This document shows positions 8,759-17,528 of a stretch of DNA of 64,000 nt, piece after piece (positions within the stretch are counted from its first letter, which is position 1; every line of letters begins with the position of its first letter). A program made the translations under genes and the position numbers. Under the pieces are notes generated by a model, which saw only the letters and a list, made by a program, of their open reading frames with translations, had not been told where the DNA came from and did not search any database. The stretch is from Klebsiella huaxiensis (GTDB taxonomy: Bacteria; Pseudomonadota; Gammaproteobacteria; Enterobacterales; Enterobacteriaceae). Where the stretch lies: assembly GCF_003261575.2 (NCBI RefSeq), contig NZ_CP036175.1:5580001-5644000 (forward strand), read 5' to 3'.

Positions 8759-10716
8759 AAATTAAGTCGATTCATGTCTACAGCCATGATGGCCAACGTC
8801 GGGACCTGCAATTTAAGGTTAATGGTTTAAATGTCATTACTGGCCGTTCCTCAACCGGTAAATCAGCTCTTTCTGAGATCATTGAATACTGTATGGGTCG
8901 ATCTACTTTTAACGTACCAGAAGGTATTATTCGCGATAAAGTGTCATGGTTCGCAGTCATTTATCAATTTTCACAGGAACAAGTACTAATCGCGAAACCA
9001 ACACCAAATGCAGGAGCCACAAGCTGTGGCACCGTTATGCTGCGACGAGGAAATGAACTGACCGCACCAAATTTCAAAGACCTCTCGGTTAACACCGATG
9101 ATGATTCTGTAGTCGCACTGTTGTCACGATTACTTGGCATCCGCGAGAACCGTACAGACGTGGCAATTGGGCACAGCAGAGAAAGCTTTGAAGCAAACAT
9201 CAAGCATACTTTTTATTACCTTTTCCAAAAGCAGGGCCTTGTAGCAAATAAAGATCAACTTTTTTATCGACAAAATGAGGCATTTCAGCCACAAGCTATT
9301 CGCGACACATTACCGATTCTTTTAGGTATTTCATCAAATGATCGCTATGAACTTGAGGCCAAACTCCGAACAGCACAACGAGATCTGAAAATCAACGCCA
9401 AACGTCTTGAACAAGCTCGCGATACAATCGATACATCACTGCTAAAAGGTTCTGGGCTTTTATCTGAAGCCAGAGCCGTGGGTATCATCACACAAGACAA
9501 AGAGAGAATCGGAACTGACGAAGTAATTGATGTTTTGCGTTCTGCAATGCAATGGATTCCGTCCCCCCTACCTGAAGACGATGGACATAGAATATCCATT
9601 CTTGAAAATGAAATTGCTGGTTTACGACAAGACAGACGTCAGACCCAGTCCCGAATTGATTCTGCTCGGATGTATGCCAAGCAATCAGGTAATTTTGAAA
9701 ACGAAGTTTTAGAGCAGCAAGACCGATTATCTTCTATCAAGGCTCTACCGAAAAATCCGGAAACTGGTGAATGGCAATGGCCATTCTGTGAAGCAAATTT
9801 AGCACTGGAATCTCCAATTGCTAAAGCACTCCTGAGCGAACTAACAACTCTCGACGCTGAAATGAGCATTGTGGCTGGCCAACGCCCTAAAATGGATGTT
9901 TATCTTACTGAACTAGAAGATGAGGTTCAGACCATTGTAAGTTCGATAAGAGCCAAAGAAGTGGAGCTTGCTGCGGCAATCGCGGCAAACGAAGTTATTG
10001 AGCAATTAGGCACACGCAATAATGCTGCGGCAAGAGTAATTGGTCGTATAAGTTTGTTCCTTGAAGACCTTGTACCTAACTCAGAACTGGCCACATATGA
10101 AGCAGAAAATCGTCGTCTAAAGCTCAAAGTCGAAGACCTACAAAGGAAATTTGGAGCTGATAGCAGCCATGAAAGACTCATATCTATTCTGAATAACATT
10201 TCGTCACAGATTACACGCTACATCCAGGCTTTTGATGCAGAATTTCAGGGGCTCCCTGCACGGTTTGATCTAAGCCAAATGACTATTATCTTTGATCGTA
10301 CAGATCGTCCGGTACCAATGAGTCGAACTGGCGGTGGCGAAAATCATCTCGCTTATCACCTGTCTGCCTTGTTAGCCCTTCATCTCTTTGCTTCAAAGAA
10401 CAATTGCCCCATTCCTCAGTTTCTTTTAATTGATCAGCCTACCCAAGTTTATTTCCCTTCTGAAAAAATTTACCAGGAAGCTGATGGTACTGTTCAGAAA
10501 ACGGAAGCTGATGCTGACTTAGCAGCAGTACGTAGACTGTTTGCGTTACTGCTGAAGTTTACACAAGAAGAAGTCCCAGGCTTCCAGCTTATCGTGACAG
10601 AGCACGCAAATCTTCGCGACCAGTGGTTCCAGGATGCTTTAACCGAGCTTCCCTGGACCAAGCCCCCTGCCCTGGTACCAGAAGACTGGCCTTTACCGTC
10701 AGAATTACCAAATTAA
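8755..10716 (+). CDS. ABC-3C system ATPase (DUF3732, SMC/Rad50-like)
   Basis: A 653-residue ATPase starting at the ATG in the overlap at 8755. Walker A is GRSSTGKSAL near residue 30. The centre is long, charged and helical, consistent with a coiled-coil arm. The C-terminal half has a signature-like SRTGGGENHLAYHLSAL and Walker B in FLLIDQPTQVYFP, the DUF3732 diagnostic. Aravind-group analyses named such trios ABC-3C and predicted roles in conflict with phage or plasmids. Translational coupling implies a stoichiometric complex. The operon lies between the integrase and the degenerate attachment site, so it is cargo of the tRNA-Phe island. Confidence 0.88.
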   Translation: MKIKSIHVYSHDGQRRDLQFKVNGLNVITGRSSTGKSALSEIIEYCMGRSTFNVPEGIIRDKVSWFAVIYQFSQEQVLIAKPTPNAGATSCGTVMLRRGNELTAPNFKDLSVNTDDDSVVALLSRLLGIRENRTDVAIGHSRESFEANIKHTFYYLFQKQGLVANKDQLFYRQNEAFQPQAIRDTLPILLGISSNDRYELEAKLRTAQRDLKINAKRLEQARDTIDTSLLKGSGLLSEARAVGIITQDKERIGTDEVIDVLRSAMQWIPSPLPEDDGHRISILENEIAGLRQDRRQTQSRIDSARMYAKQSGNFENEVLEQQDRLSSIKALPKNPETGEWQWPFCEANLALESPIAKALLSELTTLDAEMSIVAGQRPKMDVYLTELEDEVQTIVSSIRAKEVELAAAIAANEVIEQLGTRNNAAARVIGRISLFLEDLVPNSELATYEAENRRLKLKVEDLQRKFGADSSHERLISILNNISSQITRYIQAFDAEFQGLPARFDLSQMTIIFDRTDRPVPMSRTGGGENHLAYHLSALLALHLFASKNNCPIPQFLLIDQPTQVYFPSEKIYQEADGTVQKTEADADLAAVRRLFALLLKFTQEEVPGFQLIVTEHANLRDQWFQDALTELPWTKPPALVPEDWPLPSELPN

Positions 10717-10725
10717 GCACGAGTT

Positions 10726-10769
10726 TTGAAAATCCCCGCATCTTTGGTTCGATTGCGAGTCTTGCACCA
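10726..10769 (+). repeat. Degenerate copy of tRNA-Phe 3' end (right attachment site candidate)
   Basis: A 44-base near-copy of 3648-3692 in direct orientation, keeping TTGAAAATCCCCG, TTGGTTCGATT, CGAGTC and CACCA with scattered mismatches. It begins ten bases after the ABC-3C ATPase stop, so integrase, remnant regulator, IS110 and the defence operon lie between the two copies. Confidence 0.75.
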
Positions 10770-10780
10770 AATTCATATCA

Positions 10781-10806
10781 ACGGACCTCCATGGTGGTCC
10801 GTTTTT
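10781..10806 (+). terminator. Terminator after the attachment-site copy
   Basis: Stem ACGGACC paired with GGTCCGT around a short loop, followed by TTTTT. It can end transcription of the ABC-3C operon and looks like a tRNA terminator carried with the attachment site. Confidence 0.75.
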
Positions 10807-10861
10807 GCATTCTAAGCCCGCCGAAATCAACACTTCTACAATACCTTAACTCCGCCTGACC

Positions 10862-11125
10862 GTAAGCGCACCGTGAAGGACGTGGGGTAAAAATTAGTTT
10901 ACAGAGAGGGTGACGTTCCAGGGCAGCAGTTCTTTCACGCGGTTGGCGGGCCAGGTGTTGATGACGCTGATCACATGGCGCAGCCAGGCTTCCGGCTCGA
11001 TGCCGTTAAGTTTGCAGCTACCGATCAGGCTGTACATCACTGCCGCACTGTCACCACCACCATCAGAGCCGAAGAACATGTAGTTACGGCGCCCCAGCGC
11101 AACCACCCGGAGGGCGTTTTCATAC
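10862..11125 (-). pseudogene. IS66 transposase (TnpC) C-terminal fragment and IS end
   Basis: The minus strand encodes the conserved IS66 TnpC C-terminus (RRNYMFFGSDGGGDSAA, LLPWNVTLS, stop at 10894). The IS66-type terminus GTAAGCG sits at 10862. The reading frame runs into the end of the neighbouring IS3 element at 11126, so only the 3' end survives. It differs from the second TnpC fragment at 12462-12914, so two IS66 elements contributed. Confidence 0.8.
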
Positions 11126-11167
11126 TGAACCGCCCCGGTTTTCCTGGAGAGAGTTAAGTTCGGAAGT

Positions 11168-12055
11168 TCAGGCTGCCAGAACCTTGTTCCCGATGGAAGC
11201 GTAATACGCTTTTTCTGCCTCTATCGGAGGGATGTGACCAAGTCGTTCCAGCAACCGACGATTGTTGTACCAGTCCCCCCATGCCAGCGTAGCCAGTTCC
11301 ACTTCTGAGCGCTTCTTCCAGGCCTGACGGTGGATGACCTCCGCTTTGTACAGACCGTTGATACTCTCCGCCATCGCGTTATCATACGAGTCACCGGTAC
11401 TCCCCGTGGAAGCCAGCAGCTCTGCATCCTGCAACCGCTGCGTGTAGGCCAGCGAGACATACTGAGAGCCTTTGTCGCTGTGATGGATGGTGCCCGAAGG
11501 TCGCCGTGACCACAGTGCCTGTTCCAGCGCATCCAGGACGAACGACGTTTCCATCGATGATGAGACCCGCCAGCCCACGATGACGCCAGCGAACACGTCG
11601 ATAATGAACGCCACATAGGCGAAGCCCTGCCAGGTGATGACGTAGGTAAAATCTGCACACCAAAGCTGGTTGGGACATTCCGCTACGAACTGGCGGTTTA
11701 CCCTGTCCTGTGCTGCGGTATCTCTGCGACTGGTTGTGGTGCGGACTTTTTTGCCCTGGAGCACGCCTGCGAGCCCCATCAGTTTCATCAACCGTACCAC
11801 TGTACATCTGGCCACGCCGATGCCCTCCCGCTGTAACTGACGCCAGACCTTGCGGGCTCCATAGACGCCATAGTTATCGTCGTACACCCGCTGTATCTGC
11901 ACCTTCAGAAGCGCATCACGCTGCGAGCGCAGGCTGTGTTTTTCCGGCGATTGCTGACGTTGCTGATGCCAGTAATATGTCGACGGGGCAATATCCAGCT
12001 CGCGGCATACCGGCCCGACCCCGTGGGCACCACTCAGACGTTCGAGCAGTGGCAT
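11168..12055 (-). CDS. IS3-family transposase OrfB
   Basis: A 295-residue integrase-core protein with an HTH_21 N-terminal part (VYDDNYGVYGARKVWRQL) and the DDE catalytic core: CADFTYV (first Asp), HHSDKGSQY (second Asp), and DNAMAESINGLYK (Glu). It is made in the cell as a frameshift fusion with OrfA, whose end overlaps this start at an A6 run (~12058-12063). The frame is intact, so the element may be mobile. Confidence 0.92.
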   Translation of the reverse strand: MPLLERLSGAHGVGPVCRELDIAPSTYYWHQQRQQSPEKHSLRSQRDALLKVQIQRVYDDNYGVYGARKVWRQLQREGIGVARCTVVRLMKLMGLAGVLQGKKVRTTTSRRDTAAQDRVNRQFVAECPNQLWCADFTYVITWQGFAYVAFIIDVFAGVIVGWRVSSSMETSFVLDALEQALWSRRPSGTIHHSDKGSQYVSLAYTQRLQDAELLASTGSTGDSYDNAMAESINGLYKAEVIHRQAWKKRSEVELATLAWGDWYNNRRLLERLGHIPPIEAEKAYYASIGNKVLAA

Positions 12056-12408
12056 TATTTTTTCCAGTGGCGGTCGAGCTCCGCCTGAGCAAAATAGGCT
12101 GATGCCTGACGCAGAATATCATTGCTGCGACGCAACTCCCGGTTTTCCCTCTCCAGCTCTTTTAAACGTTGACGTTCGTTACTGGTCAGCTCGCCATCAC
12201 CAGTCCTGACGGGGCTGATACCACCGCGTAAGTCATTTCTGTGCTGGCGTAGCCAGCCTTTCAGGGTATCGTAATGACAACCAATTTTTGACGATATGGC
12301 ACGGATAGCATCCGGTTCAGAGTCATATTCATCAAGATGCTCAATGAGCATTCTGACAGCGCGCTCACGTAATTCCGGCGGGTAACGATTAGCTGATTTT
12401 GATTTCAT
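12055..12408 (-). CDS. IS3-family transposase OrfA
   Basis: A 117-residue helix-turn-helix protein (ERAVRMLIEHLDEY, HYDTLKGWLRQH) ending in a leucine-zipper-like helix (RLKELERENRELRRSNDILRQ in shorter pieces). It precedes OrfB and shares the A6 slippage site that joins the two in IS3-family elements. Confidence 0.92.
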   Translation of the reverse strand: MKSKSANRYPPELRERAVRMLIEHLDEYDSEPDAIRAISSKIGCHYDTLKGWLRQHRNDLRGGISPVRTGDGELTSNERQRLKELERENRELRRSNDILRQASAYFAQAELDRHWKK

Positions 12409-12461
12409 CAGGGATCTCCTTTTACTGAGAGTTTAGTCTCCAGGATTCCCGGGGCGGTTCA

Positions 12462-12944
12462 ATCGAAGAAGCAATACGGGGCCTCCCTGCAACTGAGCGG
12501 CTGGCAGCCAGGCAGTCCCGAAGTAAGCCGCTGCTGATATCCCTGCATGACTGGTTAGTGGAGAAAAGCGCCACTCTGTCGAAAAAATCCCGTCTGGGCG
12601 AAGCGTTCGCTTATGCCCTGAACCAGTGGGATGCGCTGTGCTACTACTGTGATGATGGCCTGGCAGAGCCTGATAACAACACAGCCGAACGAGCCCTTCG
12701 TGCCGTCTGTCTTGGGAAAAAGAATTTTATCTTCTTCGGCAGCGACCACGGCGGTGAGCGCGGAGCCCTGCTGTATGGTCTTATCGGAACATGCAGGCTC
12801 AATGGTATCGATCCGGAGGCCTACCTTCGCCATATCCTGAGCGTACTGCCGGAATGGCCCAGCAACAAAGTGGCGGAACTGCTGCCATGGAACGTGGTTC
12901 TTACCGATAAATAACCGTCAATACGGCGCTCGTTTAACGCTTAC
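12462..12944 (+). pseudogene. Second IS66 transposase (TnpC) C-terminal fragment and IS end
   Basis: Plus-strand TnpC remnant open from the IS3 boundary (IEEAIRGLPATERLAARQ, DNNTAERALRAV, LLPWNVV) to a stop at 12914, followed by the IS66 terminus GCTTAC at 12944. It lacks the catalytic N-terminal half. The two TnpC fragments flanking the IS3 element face opposite ways and differ in sequence. Confidence 0.82.
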
Positions 12945-13181
12945 ACATTCCGGCGGTGATCGCGTTGCGTATTCTGGCGGAACGTGAACGCTATTTCTGG
13001 TTTTGCGTGAACGCGTATTCCGGCGGAAAATACCCCGATTTTGCACCATGACCAGAATCACTGTTCATTTTGCCAGAATCGGTGTTCACCCGACCGGAAT
13101 TGCCGTTCACGTTGCCAGAATCATTCTTAACGCATTGATTTTTGATGCTATATCTATCCCTTTTATTCCAGGGTGTGATAT

Positions 13182-14725
13182 ATGCCAAACAAGAGAATCG
13201 CAATGCATAAAATCCATGAAATTTTAAGGCTGCGTTTTGAAGTCGGCCTGTCCTTCCGCCAGATAAGCCAGTGCGCAGATGTCAGCACGGGTGCCATCCA
13301 GAAAATGCTCAAACGACTTGAAGCCGCTGGGATCTCCTGGCCACTTCCGGAAGGAATGTCAGAGCCCCTACTTGCCAGTCTGCTTTATCCTGAGTCTGAC
13401 AGTCGTCCTGGCGCGCTGGAGGATCCCGACTGGGCTGAAATCCATATGGAGCTGCGTAAAAAGGCGTCACCCGCCACCTGCTGTGGGAGGAATACTGCCA
13501 GAGGATGCCGGTTCGGGCGTACAGCTACTCGCAGTTCTGCTGCCGCTACCAGACCTGGTGCCAGTCACAGAAACGCTCCATGCGCCAGCAGCATCTTGCC
13601 GGTGAAAAATGCTTTATCGACTATTGTGGACCCACAGTGTCGGTTATCTCACCTGAGACGGGTGAATGCCGGCAGGCCCAGATCTTCGTGGCGGTGCTGG
13701 GCGCATCAAACTACACCTTCGCGGAGGCTACCTATACGCAGTCGCTGTCAGACTGGCTTCTCAGCCACGTCAGGATGCTGGAGTTCTTCGGTGGAGTCCC
13801 CGAAATCCTGGTTCCGGATAACCTGAAAAGCGGGGTTAGCAAAGCCAGTCGTTACGATCCCGAACTGAATCCCTCCTATCAGCAGCTGGCTGAGCATTAT
13901 CAGGTTGCGGTGATACCTGCCCGCCCCAGAAAACCCAGAGACAAGCCGAAGGCGGAAGTTGGCGTTCAGATCGTCGAACGCTGGATCCTGGCCCGGCTCC
14001 GTCACCAGGTCTTCTTCTCGCTTGCTGAGCTGAACCACTGTATCCGTACGCTGGTAACCGGGCTCAACGAACGTCCCTTCAAAAAACTGCCGGGCAATCG
14101 CCGTGAGGCCTTCGAAAGGCTGGACAAAACTGTGCTCAGGCCATTACCGGTGCAGCAGTGGCGCTACCGGCACATCAAAAAAGCGAAGGTGAATATCGAT
14201 TATCACGTGGAATATGAACAGCATCACTACTCAGTCCCCCATCAGCACGTCGGTAAAACGGTGGAGCTTCATGCCTTCGACAACCTGCTTGAAGTCTGGT
14301 CTGACGGGCAGATGATCGCCAGTCACCCGCGGCGTCTTCATCCGGGCAACAGTACGGCAGCAGAACATATGCCGGAGCGCCATCGTCATCATCAGCAGTG
14401 GACGCCAGAGCGGCTGAAAAGCTGGGCGGCCGGTGTGGGCTCCGACACCTTCACGTGGGTCAGCGAGCGTCTGGCTGAAAAAGCGCATCCGGAACAGGCC
14501 TATCGCCTGTGTCTGGGGCTGCTGAGCCTGACGCGTGAATATCCTTCTGAGCGCGTCAATAACAGCTGTCGGCTGGCCAATGCAGAGGGGTTAACCCGGC
14601 TGAAGCAGATAAAGTCGATCCTGAAGAATAACCGCGACCTGGTTCCGGCGGACAAAGATCTGCACCCGTCCCGGGAGCTTCCTCAGGAACATGAAAACAT
14701 CCGTGGCCCACGCCACTTCCACTGA
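13182..14725 (+). pseudogene. istA: IstA transposase of IS21, frameshifted
   Basis: The first frame (from 13182) encodes the HTH part MPNKRIAMHKIHEILRLRF and runs to ELRKK. The family sequence then continues in a second frame through YSYSQFC, FIDYCGPT (first catalytic Asp), DNLKSG (second Asp) and KPKAEVGVQ (Glu) to 14725. The switch lies at ~13463, where AAAAAGGCG appears where the family expects one more G. A single-base deletion would inactivate the recombinase, unless it is a sequencing error or a slippage site. Confidence 0.85.
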
Positions 14726-14741
14726 AACAAGGGATCCGATA

Positions 14742-15479
14742 ATGCCACATACGCTGATGAAACAGCTGACAGAAATGAAACTGACGGGAATGGCGGCCGC
14801 GCTGTCCTCACAGATGGAGCAACCCGGCACTTACGAAGAGCTCTCCTTCAGGGAAAGACTGGCGTTGCTGGTCACGCGCGAATCACTCGAAAGGGATCAG
14901 CGTAAACAGAAACGTCTGCTACAAAAAGCCCGCCTGAGGCTTGAAGCCTCGGTCCAGGACATCGACTACCAGCCAGCGAGAAACCTGGAACGTTCTCGGA
15001 TCGCTCAGCTAAGCCAGAACGAATGGGTGGTCAGGGGGCAGAACCTGCTGATAACCGGCCCCTGCGGTTGCGGCAAAACCTATGTGGGCTGCGCCCTTGG
15101 CAACAACGCCTGCCAGCAGGGTTACAGCGTACAGTACTGGAGACTGAACCGGTTGCTGGTTGAACTGACGCACAGCCGCGCAGACGGTAGTTACCGAAAG
15201 CAGCTGGCTCAGCTGTCAAAAACGCAGCTGCTTATCCTGGATGACTGGGGCCTTGAGCCGTTGCTGCCAGCGCAGCGTAACGATCTGCTGGAACTGATGG
15301 ATGACAGATACGGAAAGAACGCCACGGTGATGATAAGCCAGCTGCCAACGGATGAGTGGTATGGCTGCGTTGGCGATAACACGCTGGCAGACGCGATCCT
15401 TGATCGTCTGATGCATAACTCCCACCGGCTGGAAATGAAGGGTGAGTCGATGAGAAAACGACTGGCACAGGTTGACTGA
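14742..15479 (+). CDS. istB: IstB ATPase of IS21
   Basis: A 245-residue DnaC-like AAA+ helper. Walker A is GPCGCGKT, Walker B is LLILDDWG, and an arginine-rich sensor region lies near the C-terminus. IstB promotes IstA-driven strand transfer. I chose the ATG at 14742 because the protein begins MPHTLMKQLTEMKLTGM, the family start. The reading frame is intact even though istA is broken. Confidence 0.92.
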   Translation: MPHTLMKQLTEMKLTGMAAALSSQMEQPGTYEELSFRERLALLVTRESLERDQRKQKRLLQKARLRLEASVQDIDYQPARNLERSRIAQLSQNEWVVRGQNLLITGPCGCGKTYVGCALGNNACQQGYSVQYWRLNRLLVELTHSRADGSYRKQLAQLSKTQLLILDDWGLEPLLPAQRNDLLELMDDRYGKNATVMISQLPTDEWYGCVGDNTLADAILDRLMHNSHRLEMKGESMRKRLAQVD

Positions 15480-15796
15480 AAGTGAACGGTCGGTGTAATA
15501 AAAAGAAGTTAGGGCGCGTTAGGGAATAACGCGTTCACGTTCCTCCGGAATAACCGTTCAACTTCGCCAGAATACGCACGCGTACTTAATCAGTAGCCGT
15601 AACATCATAAACCCTCACTAATCCTGTAAGTTAACTTGCCCTGCACCGACCTATCTCCCCAGCGCAATCCCGGTTTCGCGGTGTCTGTTACGGCCGTATT
15701 TTCTCATTTCTCGTCAGCCACAGTGAGGCTCTTTCAAGAGCTGGGTTGTATGAAAACGACAAAAACACAGCCGACAATAATTTACAAAATAACTTG

Positions 15797-15827
15797 TTGA
15801 CCCTGTATTTACTACAGGGTTTTTAAT
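15797..15827 (+). promoter_or_regulatory. CadR/PbrR-type promoter of DUF1471 copy 1
   Basis: -35 TTGACC at 15797, -10 TTTAAT at 15822, spacer 19 bp. Between them lies the palindrome ACCCTGTA-TTTAC-TACAGGGT. A 19-20 bp spacer carrying a dyad is the hallmark of MerR-family activation; ACCCT..AGGGT resembles CadR/PbrR operators. Confidence 0.8.
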
Positions 15828-15905
15828 ACACATCAACAGGTGAGACGGCGATGACGCCGGTATCACCAGATGACCAGATGACCAGATAACCCAAGGAATA
15901 TGACC

Positions 15906-16118
15906 ATGAAAAACATCAAACTGCTTGCTGCTGCCGGTATGCTCTCCGTAGTTTCTTTCTCCGGCTTCGCCCAGTCCGTCAGCGTTACTGCTGACACCCT
16001 GAACAACGCGGAAGCGAAAATTGCCGCTATCGCCCAGGAATCCGGTGCTTCGTCCTACCGCATCACCAGTGCAGACCAGAAAAACGTTGCCCGCGTGACT
16101 GCAGTACTTGATAAGTAA
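15906..16118 (+). CDS. DUF1471 (YdgH/BhsA/McbA-type) small periplasmic protein, copy 1
   Basis: A 70-residue protein with a signal peptide (MKNIKLLAAAGMLSVVSF, cleavage near FA-Q) and a ~48-residue DUF1471 domain containing SVSVTADTL and NAEAKIAAIA. Relatives such as BhsA affect envelope permeability and biofilm under stress and copper. The start at 15906 is eight bases after AAGGA, better than the ATG at 15900. The promoter is MerR-like, which predicts induction by Cd, Zn or Pb. Confidence 0.88.
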   Translation: MKNIKLLAAAGMLSVVSFSGFAQSVSVTADTLNNAEAKIAAIAQESGASSYRITSADQKNVARVTAVLDK

Positions 16119-16302
16119 TCCGGGACGGTATTACCCTGAACCTGAGCAGTAAACGCGTGAGATGGTCGCAGAGGGAACTGCCGGACTGACTGCCACTATA
16201 GTGGGGGTCACCTCCGGTTCCGCCGGCGACCTCACATGCGGACACACCCTCCAGGACAACCCTATCCCTGTTGTCCGTTTTCCTTGATGACTGTTTTAGT
16301 CA

Positions 16303-16329
16303 GGTTACCCCCAGGTAGCCTTTTTTTTT
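16303..16329 (+). terminator. Terminator after the DUF1471 gene
   Basis: GGTTAC-CCCCAG-GTAGCC stem followed by nine T residues. It lies ~185 bases past the stop; the intervening region has no gene. Confidence 0.8.
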
Positions 16330-16364
16330 GTCCTTATCCCACCAGAAAAAACAGCGTAAGGGTG

Positions 16365-16395
16365 TTGACCCTGTATGAACCACAGGGTTTTTAAT
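16365..16395 (+). promoter_or_regulatory. CadR/PbrR-type promoter of the 57-residue exported peptide
   Basis: TTGACC at 16365, dyad ACCCTGTA-TGAAC-CACAGGGT, -10 TTTAAT at 16390, 19-bp spacer. Nearly identical to the promoter at 15797. Confidence 0.8.
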
Positions 16396-16443
16396 ACACA
16401 TTAACAGGTGAAACGGCGATATCTGATGAAGAGGAATATACAG

Positions 16444-16617
16444 ATGAAAAAATTTAGCGTGACTGCAGTACTGATTCTGACTGGCATGCTCTCATCCGGA
16501 GCTATGGCAACCTCGTTCCTGCCGGAAACTTGCTCGGATATGGACATCTCTGTCCGGACAGACTATGTCAACCATGAAGACGTGAGCCACGTCTTTGACT
16601 GTCAGCCAGTGATCTGA
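16444..16617 (+). CDS. Small exported protein of unknown function
   Basis: A 57-residue protein with a clear signal peptide (MKKFSVTAVLILTGMLSSG, then AMA-T). The mature part is ~34 residues with two cysteines (ETCSDMD and FDCQPVI) that could form a disulfide or bind metal, and several acidic and His residues. I do not recognise a family. GAGG ~13 bases upstream supports this start; an in-frame ATG at 16426 is an alternative. It has its own CadR-like promoter. Confidence 0.65.
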   Translation: MKKFSVTAVLILTGMLSSGAMATSFLPETCSDMDISVRTDYVNHEDVSHVFDCQPVI

Positions 16618-16789
16618 TGTAAAAAAACGGTCGGATTAATTTTCCTTTTAAGTGCGTTAGTGCCTTTGAATTTTTTTCGGGTCCAGAACTTCACCGCGGT
16701 CAGACCCAGCGGGAGCCCTGATGTCGTCACTGCCAGGCTCGAATGCATCAGGATCCCACAATTGACACCTGCATCATTCCCCATCTTGA

Positions 16790-17146
16790 TTAGGTGTGAT
16801 TGCCTGCAAATCCTACTGCATCAGGGTTATCCCGGTGGTAGCCAAATGTTGTGGTGTCCTGAAGCAGTAGAATCTTCTCACCTTGCAGCGCATATATCCT
16901 TTGACTGGTAGCCTCGGAATGTCCCTGCAGCAGGTGCTGCTCATCAATCCTGTCACTGGAAAGGAACCGGTAAGCGGCTTTTGTTGCTGCATTATCCTGG
17001 CAGGCAAAAGGGAGGCTGTTGCCCATCCCCCGCCAGAGTTTTTGCATGAGACTTTTAAAACGACTGGCACGGCGGCGATCGCTAAAGACAGAAGAATTAA
17101 TTTCCTCATCGAGCCATGAAAGCGAAGTCTGTTCCTGATTAATCAT
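16790..17146 (-). pseudogene. IS4-family (Tn5-like) transposase, N-terminal fragment
   Basis: The 118 codons match the N-terminal DNA-binding part of Tn5-type transposases: SVFSDRRRASRFKSL, ATKAAYRFLSS and LLLQDTTTFGYH, which includes the first catalytic Asp region. The frame then stops, and the DDE core is missing. Confidence 0.75.
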
Positions 17147-17383
17147 TCAACCATCCCTGAAAGTAATTTAGCTGATTATCATAATGATTACCTTAATATA
17201 ATTGTGGGTAGTTGCAAGTCTCGCTGGACGCTTACAATTAACCCAATTCGCTTGATACATCAGATTGATTCCCTCCCTGAAAACAGTGCCGGTCTAAACG
17301 GAAGTCTCCTGTCTTACAACCAGCAGAAACACGGTGCATAGGGCCAATCCATGGTATAAGCAGTCAGTCTGAAAAAAAAAGTC

Positions 17384-17414
17384 TTGACCCTGTAGCCACT
17401 TCATGGTTTTTGAT
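17384..17414 (+). promoter_or_regulatory. CadR/PbrR-type promoter of the oprD-like gene
   Basis: TTGACC at 17384, half-site ACCCTGTA then CTTCATGGT, -10 TTTGAT at 17409, 19-bp spacer. The right half diverges from AGGGT to ATGGT, exactly as in the lpxC promoter at 27072-27102. Confidence 0.7.
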
Positions 17415-17528
17415 ATGAACTGGATTCGTACTTAGTGCAGCGGTAAACAAATACCTCATTATTTTCTGCCATTTTCCCTTCGTGTTACCGCGTATATTGA
17501 TATCAGGCAAGCTAAAGGAATTACCTGA

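Larger units (their letters stand above)
11126..12461 (-). mobile_element. IS3-family element, IS51-type
   Basis: A 1336-bp element with terminal inverted repeats starting TGAACCGCCCCGG at 11126 and matching the complement at 12461, plus a further CCTGGAGA match. It holds two overlapping reading frames on the minus strand. Flanking 3-bp sequences do not match, and the IS66 fragments on either side point in opposite directions, so the site has been rearranged after insertion. Confidence 0.85.
12966..15578 (+). mobile_element. IS21-family element
   Basis: A 2613-bp element with ends TGCGTATTCTGGCG at 12966 and its complement ending 15578. Extra copies of the repeat occur inside each end, as usual in IS21. 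A 5-bp target duplication, CGCGT, flanks it (12961-12965 and 15579-15583). It carries istA (frameshifted) and istB. Confidence 0.88.
12945..15608 (-). pseudogene. DUF3147 gene copy split by IS66 and IS21
   Basis: Bases 15608-15579 encode MMLRLLIKYA. After the IS21 element, bases 12965-12945 continue ITAGM, matching residues 1-15 of the intact DUF3147 gene at 47454-47807. The rest is replaced by the IS66 end. This places both insertions in a former duplicate of that gene. Confidence 0.75.
15579..16118 (+). repeat. Direct repeat copy A (DUF3147 start, MerR-type promoter, DUF1471 gene)
   Basis: This stretch is a near-identical copy of ~47769-48307 with scattered substitutions. It includes the divergent promoter region and the DUF1471 gene. 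The two copies are in the same orientation and bracket ~32 kb of metal and defence genes. Confidence 0.85.
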
